From Thalassobaculum_A sp040219615 (lineage in GTDB: Bacteria; Pseudomonadota; Alphaproteobacteria; Thalassobaculales; Thalassobaculaceae), in assembly GCF_040219615.1 (NCBI RefSeq), contig NZ_JAVJSE010000010.1:186001-250000 (forward strand): a stretch of 64,000 nucleotides of DNA, given 5' to 3'. Under the pieces are notes generated by a model, which did no database searches, was not told the DNA's origin, and was given only the letters and a program-made list of their open reading frames with translations. Below, in pieces: positions 19,401 through 27,191 of this stretch (the first letter of the stretch is position 1; each line of letters starts with the position of its first letter). The translations under genes were made by a program, and so were the position numbers.

Positions 19401-19852
19401 GCCACCACCAGCACCCCGCCACGCGGCGACGAGCCGTAGGCGTTGCCGTGCTTGAGGGCGTCGCCGGCGCGGTCGACCCCCGGCCCCTTGCCGTACCAGA
19501 GGCCGAACACCCCGTCGACGGTGCGGTTCGGGTCGCTCTCGACCTGCTGGGTGCCGAGGATGGCGGTGGCGGCCAGGTCCTCGTTGACCGCCGGCACGAA
19601 GGTGATGCCGTGCTCCTCGACCAGCCGCTTCGCCCGCCACAGCTCCAGGTCGACGCCGCCGAGCGGCGAGCCGCGGTAGCCGGAGACGTAGCCGGCGGTG
19701 TTCAGCCCGGCGGCGCGGTCGCGGCGCGCCTGGTCGAGGGCGATGCGCACCAGCGCCTGGGTGCCGGTCAGGAAAACCCGGCCGCCGCCGCGCGTGTAGC
19801 GGTCCTCGAGGCGGTACGTCGTGTCGACCGGTGCCCCTGCGAGATCGTCCAT
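16406..19852 (-). CDS. Indolepyruvate ferredoxin oxidoreductase family protein (fused alpha/gamma subunits)
   Basis: 1148 residues. Oxidatively decarboxylates aryl or branched 2-oxo acids to acyl-CoA with ferredoxin. The N-terminal half is a 2-oxoacid oxidoreductase with GYRGSPLGGVDLELW and the ThDP-binding GEGVNWAASSRF...NDAVAMTGGQPVDG region near 480-560. Iron-sulfur cysteines follow near 630-670 (CEGCGDCSVESNC and SCNKDFSCLNGFCPSF). The gamma domain begins near 728 (GVGGTGVITVGALITMAAH). A C-terminal extension (AYKDEYEVARLHMETGF) is typical of the proteobacterial fused form. It stops six bases from the convergent chemoreceptor gene and diverges from an Lrp/AsnC gene that likely controls it. 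Confidence 0.93.
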   Translation of the reverse strand: MDDLAGAPVDTTYRLEDRYTRGGGRVFLTGTQALVRIALDQARRDRAAGLNTAGYVSGYRGSPLGGVDLELWRAKRLVEEHGITFVPAVNEDLAATAILGTQQVESDPNRTVDGVFGLWYGKGPGVDRAGDALKHGNAYGSSPRGGVLVVAGDDHGCVSSSMPHQSDVAFMAWFMPTLNPASVEEYLAFGEYGYALSRFSGMWVGFKAISETVEAAASVEIPAPRRFALPDFAPPPGGLHYRWPDLPGPQIEERMEAKKNAVFAFAAANPIDRHIYRVPDARFGIVTTGKGHLDLMEALRLLGLGEAECRRIGIDVYKIGMVWPLDHRDALDFVRGKREVLVVEEKRGIIESQFKEYFYDWPGSKPERMVGKRDEDGARLVPWTGELSPLLLAPIVAGRLDRVFPGLNLAERAARLAPDGGRVIQVPGATRTPYFCSGCPHNTSTRVPEGSKALAGIGCHFMASWMDRDTSSLIQMGGEGVNWAASSRFTGNGHVFQNLGEGTYYHSGSMAIRQAIAAGANITYKILYNDAVAMTGGQPVDGPLSVHAVAHTVRAEGVRRIALVSDVPEKFAEADFPAGLTIHGRGDLDAVQRELREVKGVTVLIYEQTCATEKRRRRKRGTLDDPKRFAVINDLVCEGCGDCSVESNCLSVEPKETPLGRKRQINLSSCNKDFSCLNGFCPSFVTVEGATRRRRVVGAEDYVARAAGLPEPVLPGLAEPYDLLVTGVGGTGVITVGALITMAAHLEGKGSSVLDFTGFAQKFGPVLSYIRLADTPGRINQVRIDQGGADALIGCDAVVSSSPKASGTYRPGTRAVVNTAEMPTGDVVRLRDADLQVGGRLDAIAGVVGRDNLASLDANRLAEALFGDAVYANVMMLGFAWQRGLVPVSRAALDRAIELNGVAVEANRNAFAAGRLACVEPGFADAGDRPSGPEDIDRVVVRRETFLRDYQDAAWAARYRALVDRVRAAEPAAYGGALADAVARSLFRLMAYKDEYEVARLHMETGFRAELDRQFEGDFTVRYHLAPPLLPGPKDARGRPRKRAFGPWIQWPMRLLAKLRRLRGTPFDPFGHTAERRMERDLIGWYEDLVETVLARLPTGDRATLLALARAPLEIRGYGPVKQAAVARTRAEVDRLLAVPPQERRPAV

Positions 19853-19932
19853 GGCCCGGCTCCCTGTCGGTTCGGCTTTCCAGTATAGCGCCGAGGCCTG
19901 GAGAAAGTTGCCGATCAGGCCGGCTGACAGGG

Positions 19933-19981
19933 ATTATTTGGGTATTCCATCCGGTCGGGTAATAGTTTCCGGACAAATTAT
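19933..19981. promoter_or_regulatory. AT-rich inverted repeat between the oxidoreductase and the Lrp gene
   Basis: ATTATTTG (19933-19940) and CAAATTAT (19974-19981) are inverted copies with one mismatch, 33 bases apart (about four helical turns centre to centre). They lie in the 146-base gap between the divergent genes, just before the Lrp-family start at 19999. Lrp/AsnC regulators bind pairs of AT-rich sites in phase, so this is a plausible autoregulatory and target site. Inference only. Confidence 0.4.
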
Positions 19982-19998
19982 CCACCACAGGCCCTCCG

Positions 19999-20457
19999 AT
20001 GACCCTGACCGACGCCGACCGCCGCATCCTGCGGGCCCTGCAGGCGGACTCCCGGATCTCCAACCAGGAGCTCGCCGAGCGCGCCGGCATGTCGGCCTCG
20101 GCGTGCTGGCGGCGGGTCCGGGCGCTCGAGGAGGCCGGCGTGATCGCCGGCTACCCGGCGGTGCTCGACGCCGGGCGCTGCGGCCTCGGCTTCAGCGCCG
20201 TCGTCCACGTCACCATGACCCGGCACGACGCCTCGCAGCTCGACGTGTTCATCGACCGGATCGCCGAGCGTCCCGAAGTGCTGGAGTGCTACTCGACCAC
20301 TGGCGAGGCCGACTACCACCTGCGGGTCGTGTGCCGCGACAAGGAGGCCTACAACGACTTCCTGGAAGGCTTCATGTTCCGCCTTCCCGGCATCGCCCAT
20401 GTCCGCACCAACCTGATCCTGAAGGACATCAAGCAGCACGGCCGGCTGCCGGTGTGA
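19999..20457 (+). CDS. Lrp/AsnC family transcriptional regulator
   Basis: 152 residues. The N-terminal HTH (DADRRILRALQADSRISNQE then LAERAGMSASACWRRVRALE) is followed by a C-terminal ligand-binding RAM domain (VLECYSTTGEADYHLRVVCR). Such regulators respond to amino acids. Being divergent from the indolepyruvate oxidoreductase gene, it probably controls aromatic or branched amino acid catabolism. Start ATG at 19999; its first residues MTLTDADRRI match the family start. Confidence 0.93.
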   Translation: MTLTDADRRILRALQADSRISNQELAERAGMSASACWRRVRALEEAGVIAGYPAVLDAGRCGLGFSAVVHVTMTRHDASQLDVFIDRIAERPEVLECYSTTGEADYHLRVVCRDKEAYNDFLEGFMFRLPGIAHVRTNLILKDIKQHGRLPV

Positions 20458-20519
20458 CCGGAGCTGTCGTCATCCCCGGCGATTGCCCGTGCGCCTCGCC
20501 GGTGTACACTCGCGCCGTC

Positions 20520-21551
20520 ATGCCCGCCGACCCCCGCAGAAACCAGCCAGAGCCGCCCGTGACCGACCTGATCGACAAGCGCCCGAACTTCTACGGGTTC
20601 GGCGGCCTCGACCGCTCCGCCCATGTCCGCGAGCGCGAGGGCTGGCTCGACGAGCTGCTGGAAAGGGCCGACACCCGGCTGGTGCTGGTGTGGCGGACCC
20701 GCTCCTTCGTGCTGGAGGTCGAGGACGCGGCCCCGCGCGCCGCCATGCTGCCGGCCGGCGAGCACCGGCACCTGGTGGCGCACGCCGAGTCGGTCGCCTT
20801 CCTGGGCGAGCTGGACGGCATCGCCCATGTCGCCCTCGACCTGTCGCCGGTGGAGGAACCCGACCTGCAGCTCCTGACAGCGACCCATGGCGGGTTCACC
20901 GACCTGCGCCGGATCGGCCCGCTGCTGGAGCGCTTCGAAGGCTCGCTGCTGGCCTACGCCCGCGGCCTGCTGTGGTGGCACCAGCGCCACCGGTTCTGCG
21001 GCGTGTGCGGCCACCCGACCCGCAGCGTCAAGGGCGGCCACCAGCGCAGTTGCACCAACGAGGGCTGCCGGGCGCCGCATTTCCCGCGCACCGACCCGGC
21101 GGTGATCATGCTGGTGCACGACGGCGAGCGCTGCCTGCTCGGCCGCCAGAAGATCTGGCCGGACGGCATGTACTCGACGCTCGCCGGCTTCGTGGAGCCG
21201 GGCGAGACCCTGGAGGAGGCGGTCGCCCGCGAGGTCTGGGAGGAGAGCGGCATCCACGTGCGGATGGTGCGCTACCACTCCTCGCAGCCCTGGCCGTTCC
21301 CGTCCTCGCTGATGCTCGGCTTCCATGCCGAGGCCAAGTCCTTCGACATCGTCCGCAACGACGACGAGCTCGGCGACGCCCAATGGTACACCGCCGAGGA
21401 CCTGGCGAACTTCGCGGCCATGGGCAAGTTCCTGCCGCGCCGCGACTCGATCGCCCGCCGGCTGGTCCAGGACTGGGTGGAGAGCGTGCGCCCGGACCTG
21501 TATGACGCCGTCGATGCGGTCCCGAGCGCCTATCCGGTGCGCACGACCTGA
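20520..21551 (+). CDS. nudC: NAD(+) diphosphatase / NADH pyrophosphatase
   Basis: Hydrolyses NADH or NAD and can remove NAD caps from RNA. 343 residues from ATG 20520; a GTG at 20559 giving 330 residues is equally possible, as neither has a strong ribosome site. The zinc ribbon is CGVCGHPT...CTNEGC. The Nudix box is complete within GFVEPGETLEEAVAREVWEE followed by SGI. The NudC specificity motif SQPWPFPSSLMLGF follows it. Located 62 bases after the Lrp gene and convergent with the Crp/Fnr gene. Confidence 0.94.
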   Translation: MPADPRRNQPEPPVTDLIDKRPNFYGFGGLDRSAHVREREGWLDELLERADTRLVLVWRTRSFVLEVEDAAPRAAMLPAGEHRHLVAHAESVAFLGELDGIAHVALDLSPVEEPDLQLLTATHGGFTDLRRIGPLLERFEGSLLAYARGLLWWHQRHRFCGVCGHPTRSVKGGHQRSCTNEGCRAPHFPRTDPAVIMLVHDGERCLLGRQKIWPDGMYSTLAGFVEPGETLEEAVAREVWEESGIHVRMVRYHSSQPWPFPSSLMLGFHAEAKSFDIVRNDDELGDAQWYTAEDLANFAAMGKFLPRRDSIARRLVQDWVESVRPDLYDAVDAVPSAYPVRTT

Positions 21552-21563
21552 GGCGACCGGACG

Positions 21564-22280
21564 CTAGGCCGGCCGGCGCGACCTGAGGGTCCCGTTGCGG
21601 CAGTAATCCGCCAGCCGCCGGGTGTCGTCGATGGTCACGACACTGTGCGCGACCCGCACGCCCGACGGCCGCAGGCCGGCGAAGCTCCGCGACAGGCTCT
21701 CCGGCTTCATGCCGAGCCGGGCCGCGATCAATGCCTTGTCGAACGGCAGCGTCACCTCGACCCGGCCCGTCCGGCCTTCGCACAGCCGCAGCAGGAACCC
21801 GGCCAGGCGCTGGCGGCCGTTGCGCGTCTGAAGCTGCTCGACGTCATGGGTGACGCGGTGCAGGTGGATGGCCAGCGACCCCAGCATCCCCCGGCACAAC
21901 TGCGGGTCCGCGGCCAGCAACCGCTCGAACGCCGGCCGGTCGAACATGCAGATCCGGCACGCCACGACGGTTCCGGCGCTCGCCGGGAAGCCGCCGCCGA
22001 GGAACATCGCCGCCTCGGCGAAGGTCTCGCCGCGCCCGAACAGCCCGAGCACCGCCCGGTCGCCGCTTTCGACATCCCGGTACACCTCGACCCATCCGGA
22101 GATCACGCCGTACAACCGGTCGGCGCCGTCGCCCTGATGGAACAGCACGTGCCCCTTGGGCAGGTCGGCAACGCTGACGATCTCCGCGATCCGCCGGAAC
22201 GCCGGGTCCGGCAGCGCCCGGAACAGCGCCATGGCGCGCAGGACGGCAAGATCGCTCGACGTCGGCTTCCGGGATTCCAT
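21564..22280 (-). CDS. Crp/Fnr family regulator (Dnr-like), probable nap regulator
   Basis: 238 residues. The cyclic-nucleotide-binding-like beta-roll (about 20-130) contains GHVLFHQGDGADRLYGVISG and GRGETFAEAAMFLGG, the latter a motif of Dnr/NnrR-type regulators. The HTH near 190-215 reads KALIAARLGMKPESLSRSFA. The N-terminal Cys cluster of oxygen-sensing Fnr is absent, which argues for the NO/heme-sensing Dnr branch. It diverges from napEFDABC with a TTGAT-N4-GTCAA box between, so it very likely regulates nap and possibly itself. Confidence 0.85.
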   Translation of the reverse strand: MESRKPTSSDLAVLRAMALFRALPDPAFRRIAEIVSVADLPKGHVLFHQGDGADRLYGVISGWVEVYRDVESGDRAVLGLFGRGETFAEAAMFLGGGFPASAGTVVACRICMFDRPAFERLLAADPQLCRGMLGSLAIHLHRVTHDVEQLQTRNGRQRLAGFLLRLCEGRTGRVEVTLPFDKALIAARLGMKPESLSRSFAGLRPSGVRVAHSVVTIDDTRRLADYCRNGTLRSRRPA

Positions 22281-22351
22281 CGCACATCCCCCTGCCGCTG
22301 GTCTCCGGCCGCTGGATCGCGGTCGCGACGTCGCGCAGTAGCGAATCCTAC

Positions 22352-22365
22352 TTGATTCTTGTCAA
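22352..22365. promoter_or_regulatory. Fnr/Dnr-type box upstream of nap
   Basis: TTGATTCTTGTCAA is a 14-base dyad (TTGAT-N4-GTCAA) matching the Fnr/Dnr box in all but one symmetric position. It lies 109 bases before the napE start and 71 bases before the start of the divergent Crp/Fnr gene, suiting control of either. It is the only such box I noticed in this 194-base gap. Confidence 0.7.
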
Positions 22366-22474
22366 TGCCAGCCAAGAGGTTCATCTCTAGGGTCAACCTG
22401 ACGATTCGCCGGTCCGCGCCGTATGCGCGACGACCGGACACAAGCCCGGCAAGGGCGACGGACAGGAGGAAGCC

Positions 22475-22657
22475 ATGGGTTCTGGCGACGCCCCGGCGGG
22501 GCAGACCGGGGAAGCCACCCGGCGGAACGAACTCACGGTGTTTCTGACCACCACCTTCGTCATCATCCCGGGGCTGGCGGTCGGATTCGTCGGCGCCTAC
22601 GGATTCGCGGTCTGGATCGCACAGATGTTCCTCGGACCACCGGGGCCGCCGTCCTGA
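22475..22657 (+). CDS. napE: Periplasmic nitrate reductase small membrane protein NapE
   Basis: 60 residues, with the NapE pattern RRNELTVFLTTTFVIIPGLA and one membrane helix (about residues 21-51) ending WIAQMFLGPPGP. A small inner-membrane protein of unknown exact role found at the head of many nap operons. ATG at 22475 with AGGAGG upstream (22464-22469). First gene of napEFDABC. Confidence 0.9.
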   Translation: MGSGDAPAGQTGEATRRNELTVFLTTTFVIIPGLAVGFVGAYGFAVWIAQMFLGPPGPPS

Positions 22658-22677
22658 CGGCCCGGAGGTTCGGGGCG

Positions 22678-23193
22678 ATGGGTTCCGCGACGATCGACAG
22701 CACCCGACGGCGATTCCTGCGCGGCGCGTTGCGCCAGGGTCCGCCGACGGTGCGGCCGCCCTGGACCGACGACGACCGCCTCGCGGCGGCCTGCACGCGC
22801 TGCAACGCTTGCGTGACGGCCTGCCCCGAGGGCGTGCTGCGGGCCGGCGATGGCGGCTTTCCGCAGCTCGACCCGAGCGCCGGCGGCTGCACTTTCTGCG
22901 GCGCCTGCGCGACGGCCTGCGCCGAACCGGTATTCGACCGGGCCCTGACCCCGGCCCTGCCGGTGCGCGTGGCGGTGGCCGAGGCCGACTGCCTCGCCCA
23001 TGCCGGGATCCACTGCGAGATCTGCCGGGACGCCTGCCCGGAATCGGCGATCGGCTTCGTCCGGACGGCCGGCCGCATCGCCGTCCCCGCGGTCGTGGCC
23101 GAAGCCTGCACCGGCTGCGGTGCCTGCATCGGCCCGTGCCCGGCATCGGCGCTGAGCCTGGCGGCGGTCCGGGCAGGCGGGCGGGCGGCATGA
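22678..23193 (+). CDS. napF: Ferredoxin-type protein NapF
   Basis: 171 residues with three 4Fe-4S cysteine clusters: CTRCNACVTACPEG, CTFCGACATACAEP and, near the C-terminus, CTGCGACIGPCPAS; a further CEICRDACPESA lies between. It begins with an RRRFLRGA twin-arginine-like stretch, as NapF proteins often do, although NapF acts in the cytoplasm. It is thought to help load or reduce NapA. Start ATG at 22678 with GGAGG at 22663-22667. Its stop overlaps the napD start (ATGA). Confidence 0.93.
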   Translation: MGSATIDSTRRRFLRGALRQGPPTVRPPWTDDDRLAAACTRCNACVTACPEGVLRAGDGGFPQLDPSAGGCTFCGACATACAEPVFDRALTPALPVRVAVAEADCLAHAGIHCEICRDACPESAIGFVRTAGRIAVPAVVAEACTGCGACIGPCPASALSLAAVRAGGRAA

Positions 23194-23489
23194 CCGGCCC
23201 CGTCCACATTTCCAGCCTCGTCGTGCAGGTCCGCCCGGACCGGCTCGCCGCGGTGCGCCGCGCGATCGAGGACGAGGGCGGGGAGATCCCCGCCAGCGAC
23301 CCGAACGGCAAGCTCGTGGTGGTCATCGAGACCGCGTCCGAGGCCGCCGTCACCAGCTTCGCCAGCACCGTCTCGGCCCTCGACGGGGTGCTGAGCACCA
23401 ACCTCGTCTACCACCTCATCGACGGCGACGAGGCCGGGTCCGACCCGGTCGACGCACGCGCCGCGGAACCCCAGGGAGGCATTCCATGA
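23190..23489 (+). CDS. napD: NapA Tat-proofreading chaperone NapD
   Basis: 99 residues. The NapD pattern is clear: VHISSLVVQVRPDRLAAVRR near the start, GKLVVVIETASE and LDGVLSTNLVYHLID. It binds the NapA twin-arginine signal peptide in the cytoplasm until cofactor insertion. It overlaps both neighbours by four bases (ATGA at 23190 and 23486), implying translational coupling with napF and napA. Confidence 0.95.
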   Translation: MTGPVHISSLVVQVRPDRLAAVRRAIEDEGGEIPASDPNGKLVVVIETASEAAVTSFASTVSALDGVLSTNLVYHLIDGDEAGSDPVDARAAEPQGGIP

Positions 23490-25990
23490 CCGACACCACG
23501 CTGACGCGGCGCAGCCTGCTGAAGGCGCAGGCCGCCGCGGTCGCCGCCACGGCGGCCGGTATCGCGACGCCGGCGGCCGCCCAGAACCTGGTCACCGAGC
23601 GCGCGCTGACCGACCTCAAATGGTCGAAGGCCCCGTGCCGGTTCTGCGGCACCGGCTGCTCGGTGATGGTGGCGACCAAGGCCGGCCGCGTGGTGGCGAC
23701 CCACGGCGACGTGAAGGCCGAGGTCAACCGCGGCCTGAACTGCGTGAAGGGCTACTTCCTCTCGAAGATCATGTACGGCGCCGACCGGCTGACCACGCCG
23801 CTGCTGCGGATGCGGGACGGCGCCTACGCCAAGGACGGCGAGTTCACGCCGGTGAGCTGGGACGTCGCGTTCGACGTCATGGCCGAGAAGTTCAAGAAGG
23901 CCCTGAAGGACAAGGGCCCGACCTCGGTCGGCATGTTCGGGTCCGGCCAGTGGACGGTCTGGGAGGGCTATGCGGCCGCCAAGCTGTTCAAGGCCGGCTT
24001 CCGCTCCAACAACATCGACCCCAACGCCCGCCACTGCATGGCGTCGGCGGTCGGCGGCTTCATGCGGACCTTCGGCATGGACGAGCCGATGGGCTGCTAC
24101 GACGACCTGGAGCACGCCGACGCCTTCGTGCTGTGGGGCTCGAACATGGCGGAGATGCATCCGATCCTGTGGACCCGCCTGACCGACCGCCGGCTCAGCC
24201 ATCCGCACGTCCAGGTCTGCGTGCTGTCGACCTTCGAGCACCGCAGCTTCGAGCTGGCCGACATCCCGGCGGTGTTCACGCCGCAGAGCGACCTGGCGAT
24301 CCTGAACTTCATCGCCAACCACATCATCCAGACCGACCGCGTGAACAAGGCGTTCGTCGACGCCCACACCATCTTCCGGCGCGGCAACACCGACATCGGC
24401 TACGGCCTGCGCCCCGAGCATCCGCTGGAGAAGGCCGCGAAGAACGCCGGCGCCGCCAACGACTCGCAGCCGATGACCTTCGAGGAGTACGCGGCGTTCG
24501 TCTCGGAATACACGCTCGAGAAGACGCACGAGCTGTCGGGCGTGCCGAAGGACACGCTGCTGCGGATCGCCGAGCTGTACGCCGACCCGAACATCAAGGT
24601 CATGTCGCTGTGGACCATGGGGTTCAACCAGCACACCCGCGGGGTCTGGGCGAACAACCTCGTCTACAACCTGCATCTCCTGACCGGGAAGATCTCGGAG
24701 CCCGGCAACAGCCCGTTCTCGCTGACCGGCCAGCCGTCGGCCTGCGGCACGGCGCGCGAGGTCGGGACCTTCGCGCACCGGCTGCCGGCCGACCTGGTGG
24801 TCATGAACCCCGAGCACCGCAAGTTCGCCGAGCAGATCTGGAAGCTGCCCGACGGGACGATCCCCGGAAAGCCCGGCTACCACGCCGTGCTGCAGAACCG
24901 GATGCTGAAGGACGGCAAGCTGAACGCCTACTGGGTCCAGGTGAACAACAACATGCAGGCCGCCCCCAACATGATGGAGGAGGGTCTGCCCGGCTACCGC
25001 AACCCCGAGAACTTCATCGTGGTGTCCGACGCCTATCCGACGGTGACCGCCGAGGCCGCCGACCTGATCCTGCCGGCCGCCATGTGGGTCGAGAAGGAGG
25101 GCGCCTACGGCAACGCCGAGCGCCGCACCCAGTTCTGGCACGAGCTGGTGCCGGCGCCGGGCGAGGCGCGGTCCGACCTGTGGCAGGTCATGGAGTTCTC
25201 CAAGCGCTTCAAGATCGAGGAGGTCTGGCCGGCCGAGCTGATCGCCAAGCGCCCGGAATACGCCGGCAAGACCCTGTACGACTTGCTGTTCCGCAACGGC
25301 CAGGTCGACGCCTTCCCGCTCGACCAGACGGCGGCCGACTACGGCAACCACGAGTCCCGGGATTTCGGCTACTACGTCCAGAAGGGCCTGTTCGAGGAAT
25401 ACGCCAGCTTCGGCCGCGGCCACGGCCACGACCTGGCGGACTTCGACACCTATCACCGCGAGCGCGGCCTGCGCTGGCCGGTGGTCGACGGCAAGGAGAC
25501 CCTGTGGCGCTACCGCGAGGGCCACGATCCCTATGTCGAGGCCGGCAAGGGCGTGCAGTTCTACGGCAACAAGGACGGCCGGGCGCGGATCTTCGCCCTG
25601 CCCTACGAGCCGGCGGCGGAGAGCCCGGACGCCGAGTATCCGTTCTGGCTGTCGACCGGGCGGGTGCTCGAGCACTGGCACTCCGGCTCGATGACGCGGC
25701 GGGTGCCGGAGCTGTACCGGGCGATGCCCGACGCGATGTGCTTCATCCACCCGGACGACGCCCGGTCGCTCGATCTGCGGCGCGGCGACGAGGTGGAGGT
25801 GATCTCGCGGCGCGGCAGCATCCGCACCAGGGTCGAGACCCGCGGCCGCAACCGGCCGCCGCGCGGCTTGGTCTTCGTGCCGTGGTTCGATGCCAGCCAG
25901 CTGATCAACAAGGTCACGCTGGATGCGACCGACCCGATTTCCAAGCAGACCGACTTCAAGAAGTGCGCCGTGCGCATCGCCAAGGTCTGA
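23486..25990 (+). CDS. napA: Periplasmic nitrate reductase catalytic subunit NapA
   Basis: 834 residues; reduces nitrate to nitrite in the periplasm. A Tat signal (TRRSLLKAQAAAVAATAAGI) ends near ATPAAAQ. The 4Fe-4S ligands begin at Cys51 (CRFCGTGCSVMV) and end in GLNCVKGYF. The Mo-bis-MGD region has the active-site Cys in NARHCMASAVGG, with GQPSACGTAREVGTFAHRLP and the C-terminal STGRVLEHWHSGSMTRRVPE block typical of Nap rather than Nar or Nas. All expected elements are present. Confidence 0.98.
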   Translation: MTDTTLTRRSLLKAQAAAVAATAAGIATPAAAQNLVTERALTDLKWSKAPCRFCGTGCSVMVATKAGRVVATHGDVKAEVNRGLNCVKGYFLSKIMYGADRLTTPLLRMRDGAYAKDGEFTPVSWDVAFDVMAEKFKKALKDKGPTSVGMFGSGQWTVWEGYAAAKLFKAGFRSNNIDPNARHCMASAVGGFMRTFGMDEPMGCYDDLEHADAFVLWGSNMAEMHPILWTRLTDRRLSHPHVQVCVLSTFEHRSFELADIPAVFTPQSDLAILNFIANHIIQTDRVNKAFVDAHTIFRRGNTDIGYGLRPEHPLEKAAKNAGAANDSQPMTFEEYAAFVSEYTLEKTHELSGVPKDTLLRIAELYADPNIKVMSLWTMGFNQHTRGVWANNLVYNLHLLTGKISEPGNSPFSLTGQPSACGTAREVGTFAHRLPADLVVMNPEHRKFAEQIWKLPDGTIPGKPGYHAVLQNRMLKDGKLNAYWVQVNNNMQAAPNMMEEGLPGYRNPENFIVVSDAYPTVTAEAADLILPAAMWVEKEGAYGNAERRTQFWHELVPAPGEARSDLWQVMEFSKRFKIEEVWPAELIAKRPEYAGKTLYDLLFRNGQVDAFPLDQTAADYGNHESRDFGYYVQKGLFEEYASFGRGHGHDLADFDTYHRERGLRWPVVDGKETLWRYREGHDPYVEAGKGVQFYGNKDGRARIFALPYEPAAESPDAEYPFWLSTGRVLEHWHSGSMTRRVPELYRAMPDAMCFIHPDDARSLDLRRGDEVEVISRRGSIRTRVETRGRNRPPRGLVFVPWFDASQLINKVTLDATDPISKQTDFKKCAVRIAKV

Positions 25991-26010
25991 GCAGGCAGGG
26001 AGGACAGGAC

Positions 26011-26508
26011 ATGACCAGGACATCCGCATTCGCCGCCCTGCTTCCGGTCGCCGTCGCCATCGTGCTGGCGGCGGTCGCCGGCGGCGCGGTGCTCGCCCAG
26101 TCGACCACGCCGTCGATCGCGACGCTGCGCGGGGCCGCCGCCCTGGACGCCAACGGCGAGCCGCCGCGCATCCCGCAGACCGAGGAGACCGACCGGCGCC
26201 GGCCACGGGCCTATCCCGAGCAGCCCCCGACCATCCCGCACAGGATCGACGGCTACCAGCTCGACAAGAACGGAAACCAATGCCTGTCCTGCCACGCCCG
26301 GGCCAGGGTCGCCGAGAGCGGCGCCCCGATGATCAGCGTGACGCACTTCATGGACCGCGACGGCCAGTTCCTGGCGACCGTGTCGCCGCGCCGCTACTTC
26401 TGCAACCAGTGCCATGTCGTCCAGGGGCGGGTGCCGCCGGCGGTCGACAACAACTTCGTCGACATCGACTCGCTGCTCGCGGTCGAGTCCGGCCGCGGCC
26501 GGCAGTGA
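26011..26508 (+). CDS. napB: Periplasmic diheme cytochrome c subunit NapB
   Basis: 165 residues. An N-terminal signal peptide or anchor (LLPVAVAIVLAAVAGGAVLA) is followed by two heme c sites, CLSCH and CNQCH, and the NapB pattern PPTIPHRIDGYQLDKNGNQC and SPRRYFCNQCHVVQ. It passes electrons from NapC to NapA. ATG at 26011 with GGAGG at 25999-26003. Confidence 0.96.
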   Translation: MTRTSAFAALLPVAVAIVLAAVAGGAVLAQSTTPSIATLRGAAALDANGEPPRIPQTEETDRRRPRAYPEQPPTIPHRIDGYQLDKNGNQCLSCHARARVAESGAPMISVTHFMDRDGQFLATVSPRRYFCNQCHVVQGRVPPAVDNNFVDIDSLLAVESGRGRQ

Positions 26509-26524
26509 GCGGGGAGCGCATCCG

Positions 26525-27124
26525 ATGAAACAACTGATGGCCCTGGTCGCCCGCTTCTGGGCGACCCTGACCCGCCCCGCCGCCCATCTCAGCCTCGGCG
26601 CCCTGGCGATCGGCGGATTCGCCGCCGGCGTGATCTTCTGGGGCGGCTTCAACACCGCGCTGGAGGCGACCAACACCGAGACCTTCTGCATCTCCTGTCA
26701 CGAGATGCGGGACAACGTGTACCAGGAGCTGCGCCAGACGGTGCACTTCACGAACAACTCGGGGGTCCGGGCGACCTGCCCGGACTGCCACGTGCCGCAT
26801 GACTGGACCGACAAGATCGCCCGCAAGATGCAGGCATCGAAGGAGGTCTGGGGCACGATCTTCGGGACCATAGACACGCGCGAGAAGTTCCTGGCGAAGC
26901 GGCTCGACCTCGCCAAGCACGAATGGGCGCGGCTGAAATCCAACGACTCGCTGGAGTGCCGGAACTGCCACAGCGAGGAGTACATGGATTTCTCGCGGCA
27001 GGGTCCCCGGGCGGCCGACGCCCACCAGGCCTTCCTGGTGACCGGCCAGAAGACCTGCATCGACTGCCACAAGGGGATTGCCCACGACCTGCCGAACATG
27101 GCCGGGGTGGAAGGCTGGAATTGA
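26525..27124 (+). CDS. napC: Membrane tetraheme cytochrome c NapC
   Basis: 199 residues of the NapC/NirT family. One membrane anchor (about 22-43, LSLGALAIGGFAAGVIFWGG) is followed by four heme sites: CISCH, CPDCH, CRNCH and CIDCH. It oxidises quinol and feeds NapB/NapA. Last gene of the operon, 16 bases after napB. A palindromic repeat begins at its stop codon and probably terminates transcription. Confidence 0.96.
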   Translation: MKQLMALVARFWATLTRPAAHLSLGALAIGGFAAGVIFWGGFNTALEATNTETFCISCHEMRDNVYQELRQTVHFTNNSGVRATCPDCHVPHDWTDKIARKMQASKEVWGTIFGTIDTREKFLAKRLDLAKHEWARLKSNDSLECRNCHSEEYMDFSRQGPRAADAHQAFLVTGQKTCIDCHKGIAHDLPNMAGVEGWN

Positions 27125-27173
27125 GGGCGTGTAAAGGTATCCCGGCGCGATCTGCGCCGGTTTCACACGCTCT
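27124..27173. repeat. REP-like palindrome family A, probable terminator between napC and pheA
   Basis: The outer stem AGGGCGTGT / ACACGCTCT (27124-27132 and 27165-27173, one G-T pair) encloses a perfect inner hairpin CCGGCGC-GATCT-GCGCCGG (27142-27160). The GTATCCCGGCGCGATCTGCG stretch and the closing CTCTGAG match the element at 4754-4864, so the two are copies of one family. Both sit exactly at a stop codon between convergent genes. Confidence 0.75.
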
Positions 27174-27191
27174 GAGGCGGCGGCGCGGCCC

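Noticed and set aside
17618..19888. 756-codon plus-strand open frame opposite the indolepyruvate oxidoreductase
   Set aside because: Shadow frame; the minus-strand gene has all expected motifs throughout the region.
21564..22280. Crp/Fnr protein as an oxygen-sensing Fnr
   Set aside because: No N-terminal cysteine cluster for an iron-sulfur centre is present.
23408..26206. 932-codon minus-strand open frame opposite napA
   Set aside because: Low-complexity composition and complete overlap with the clearly conserved napDAB genes; a GC-driven shadow.
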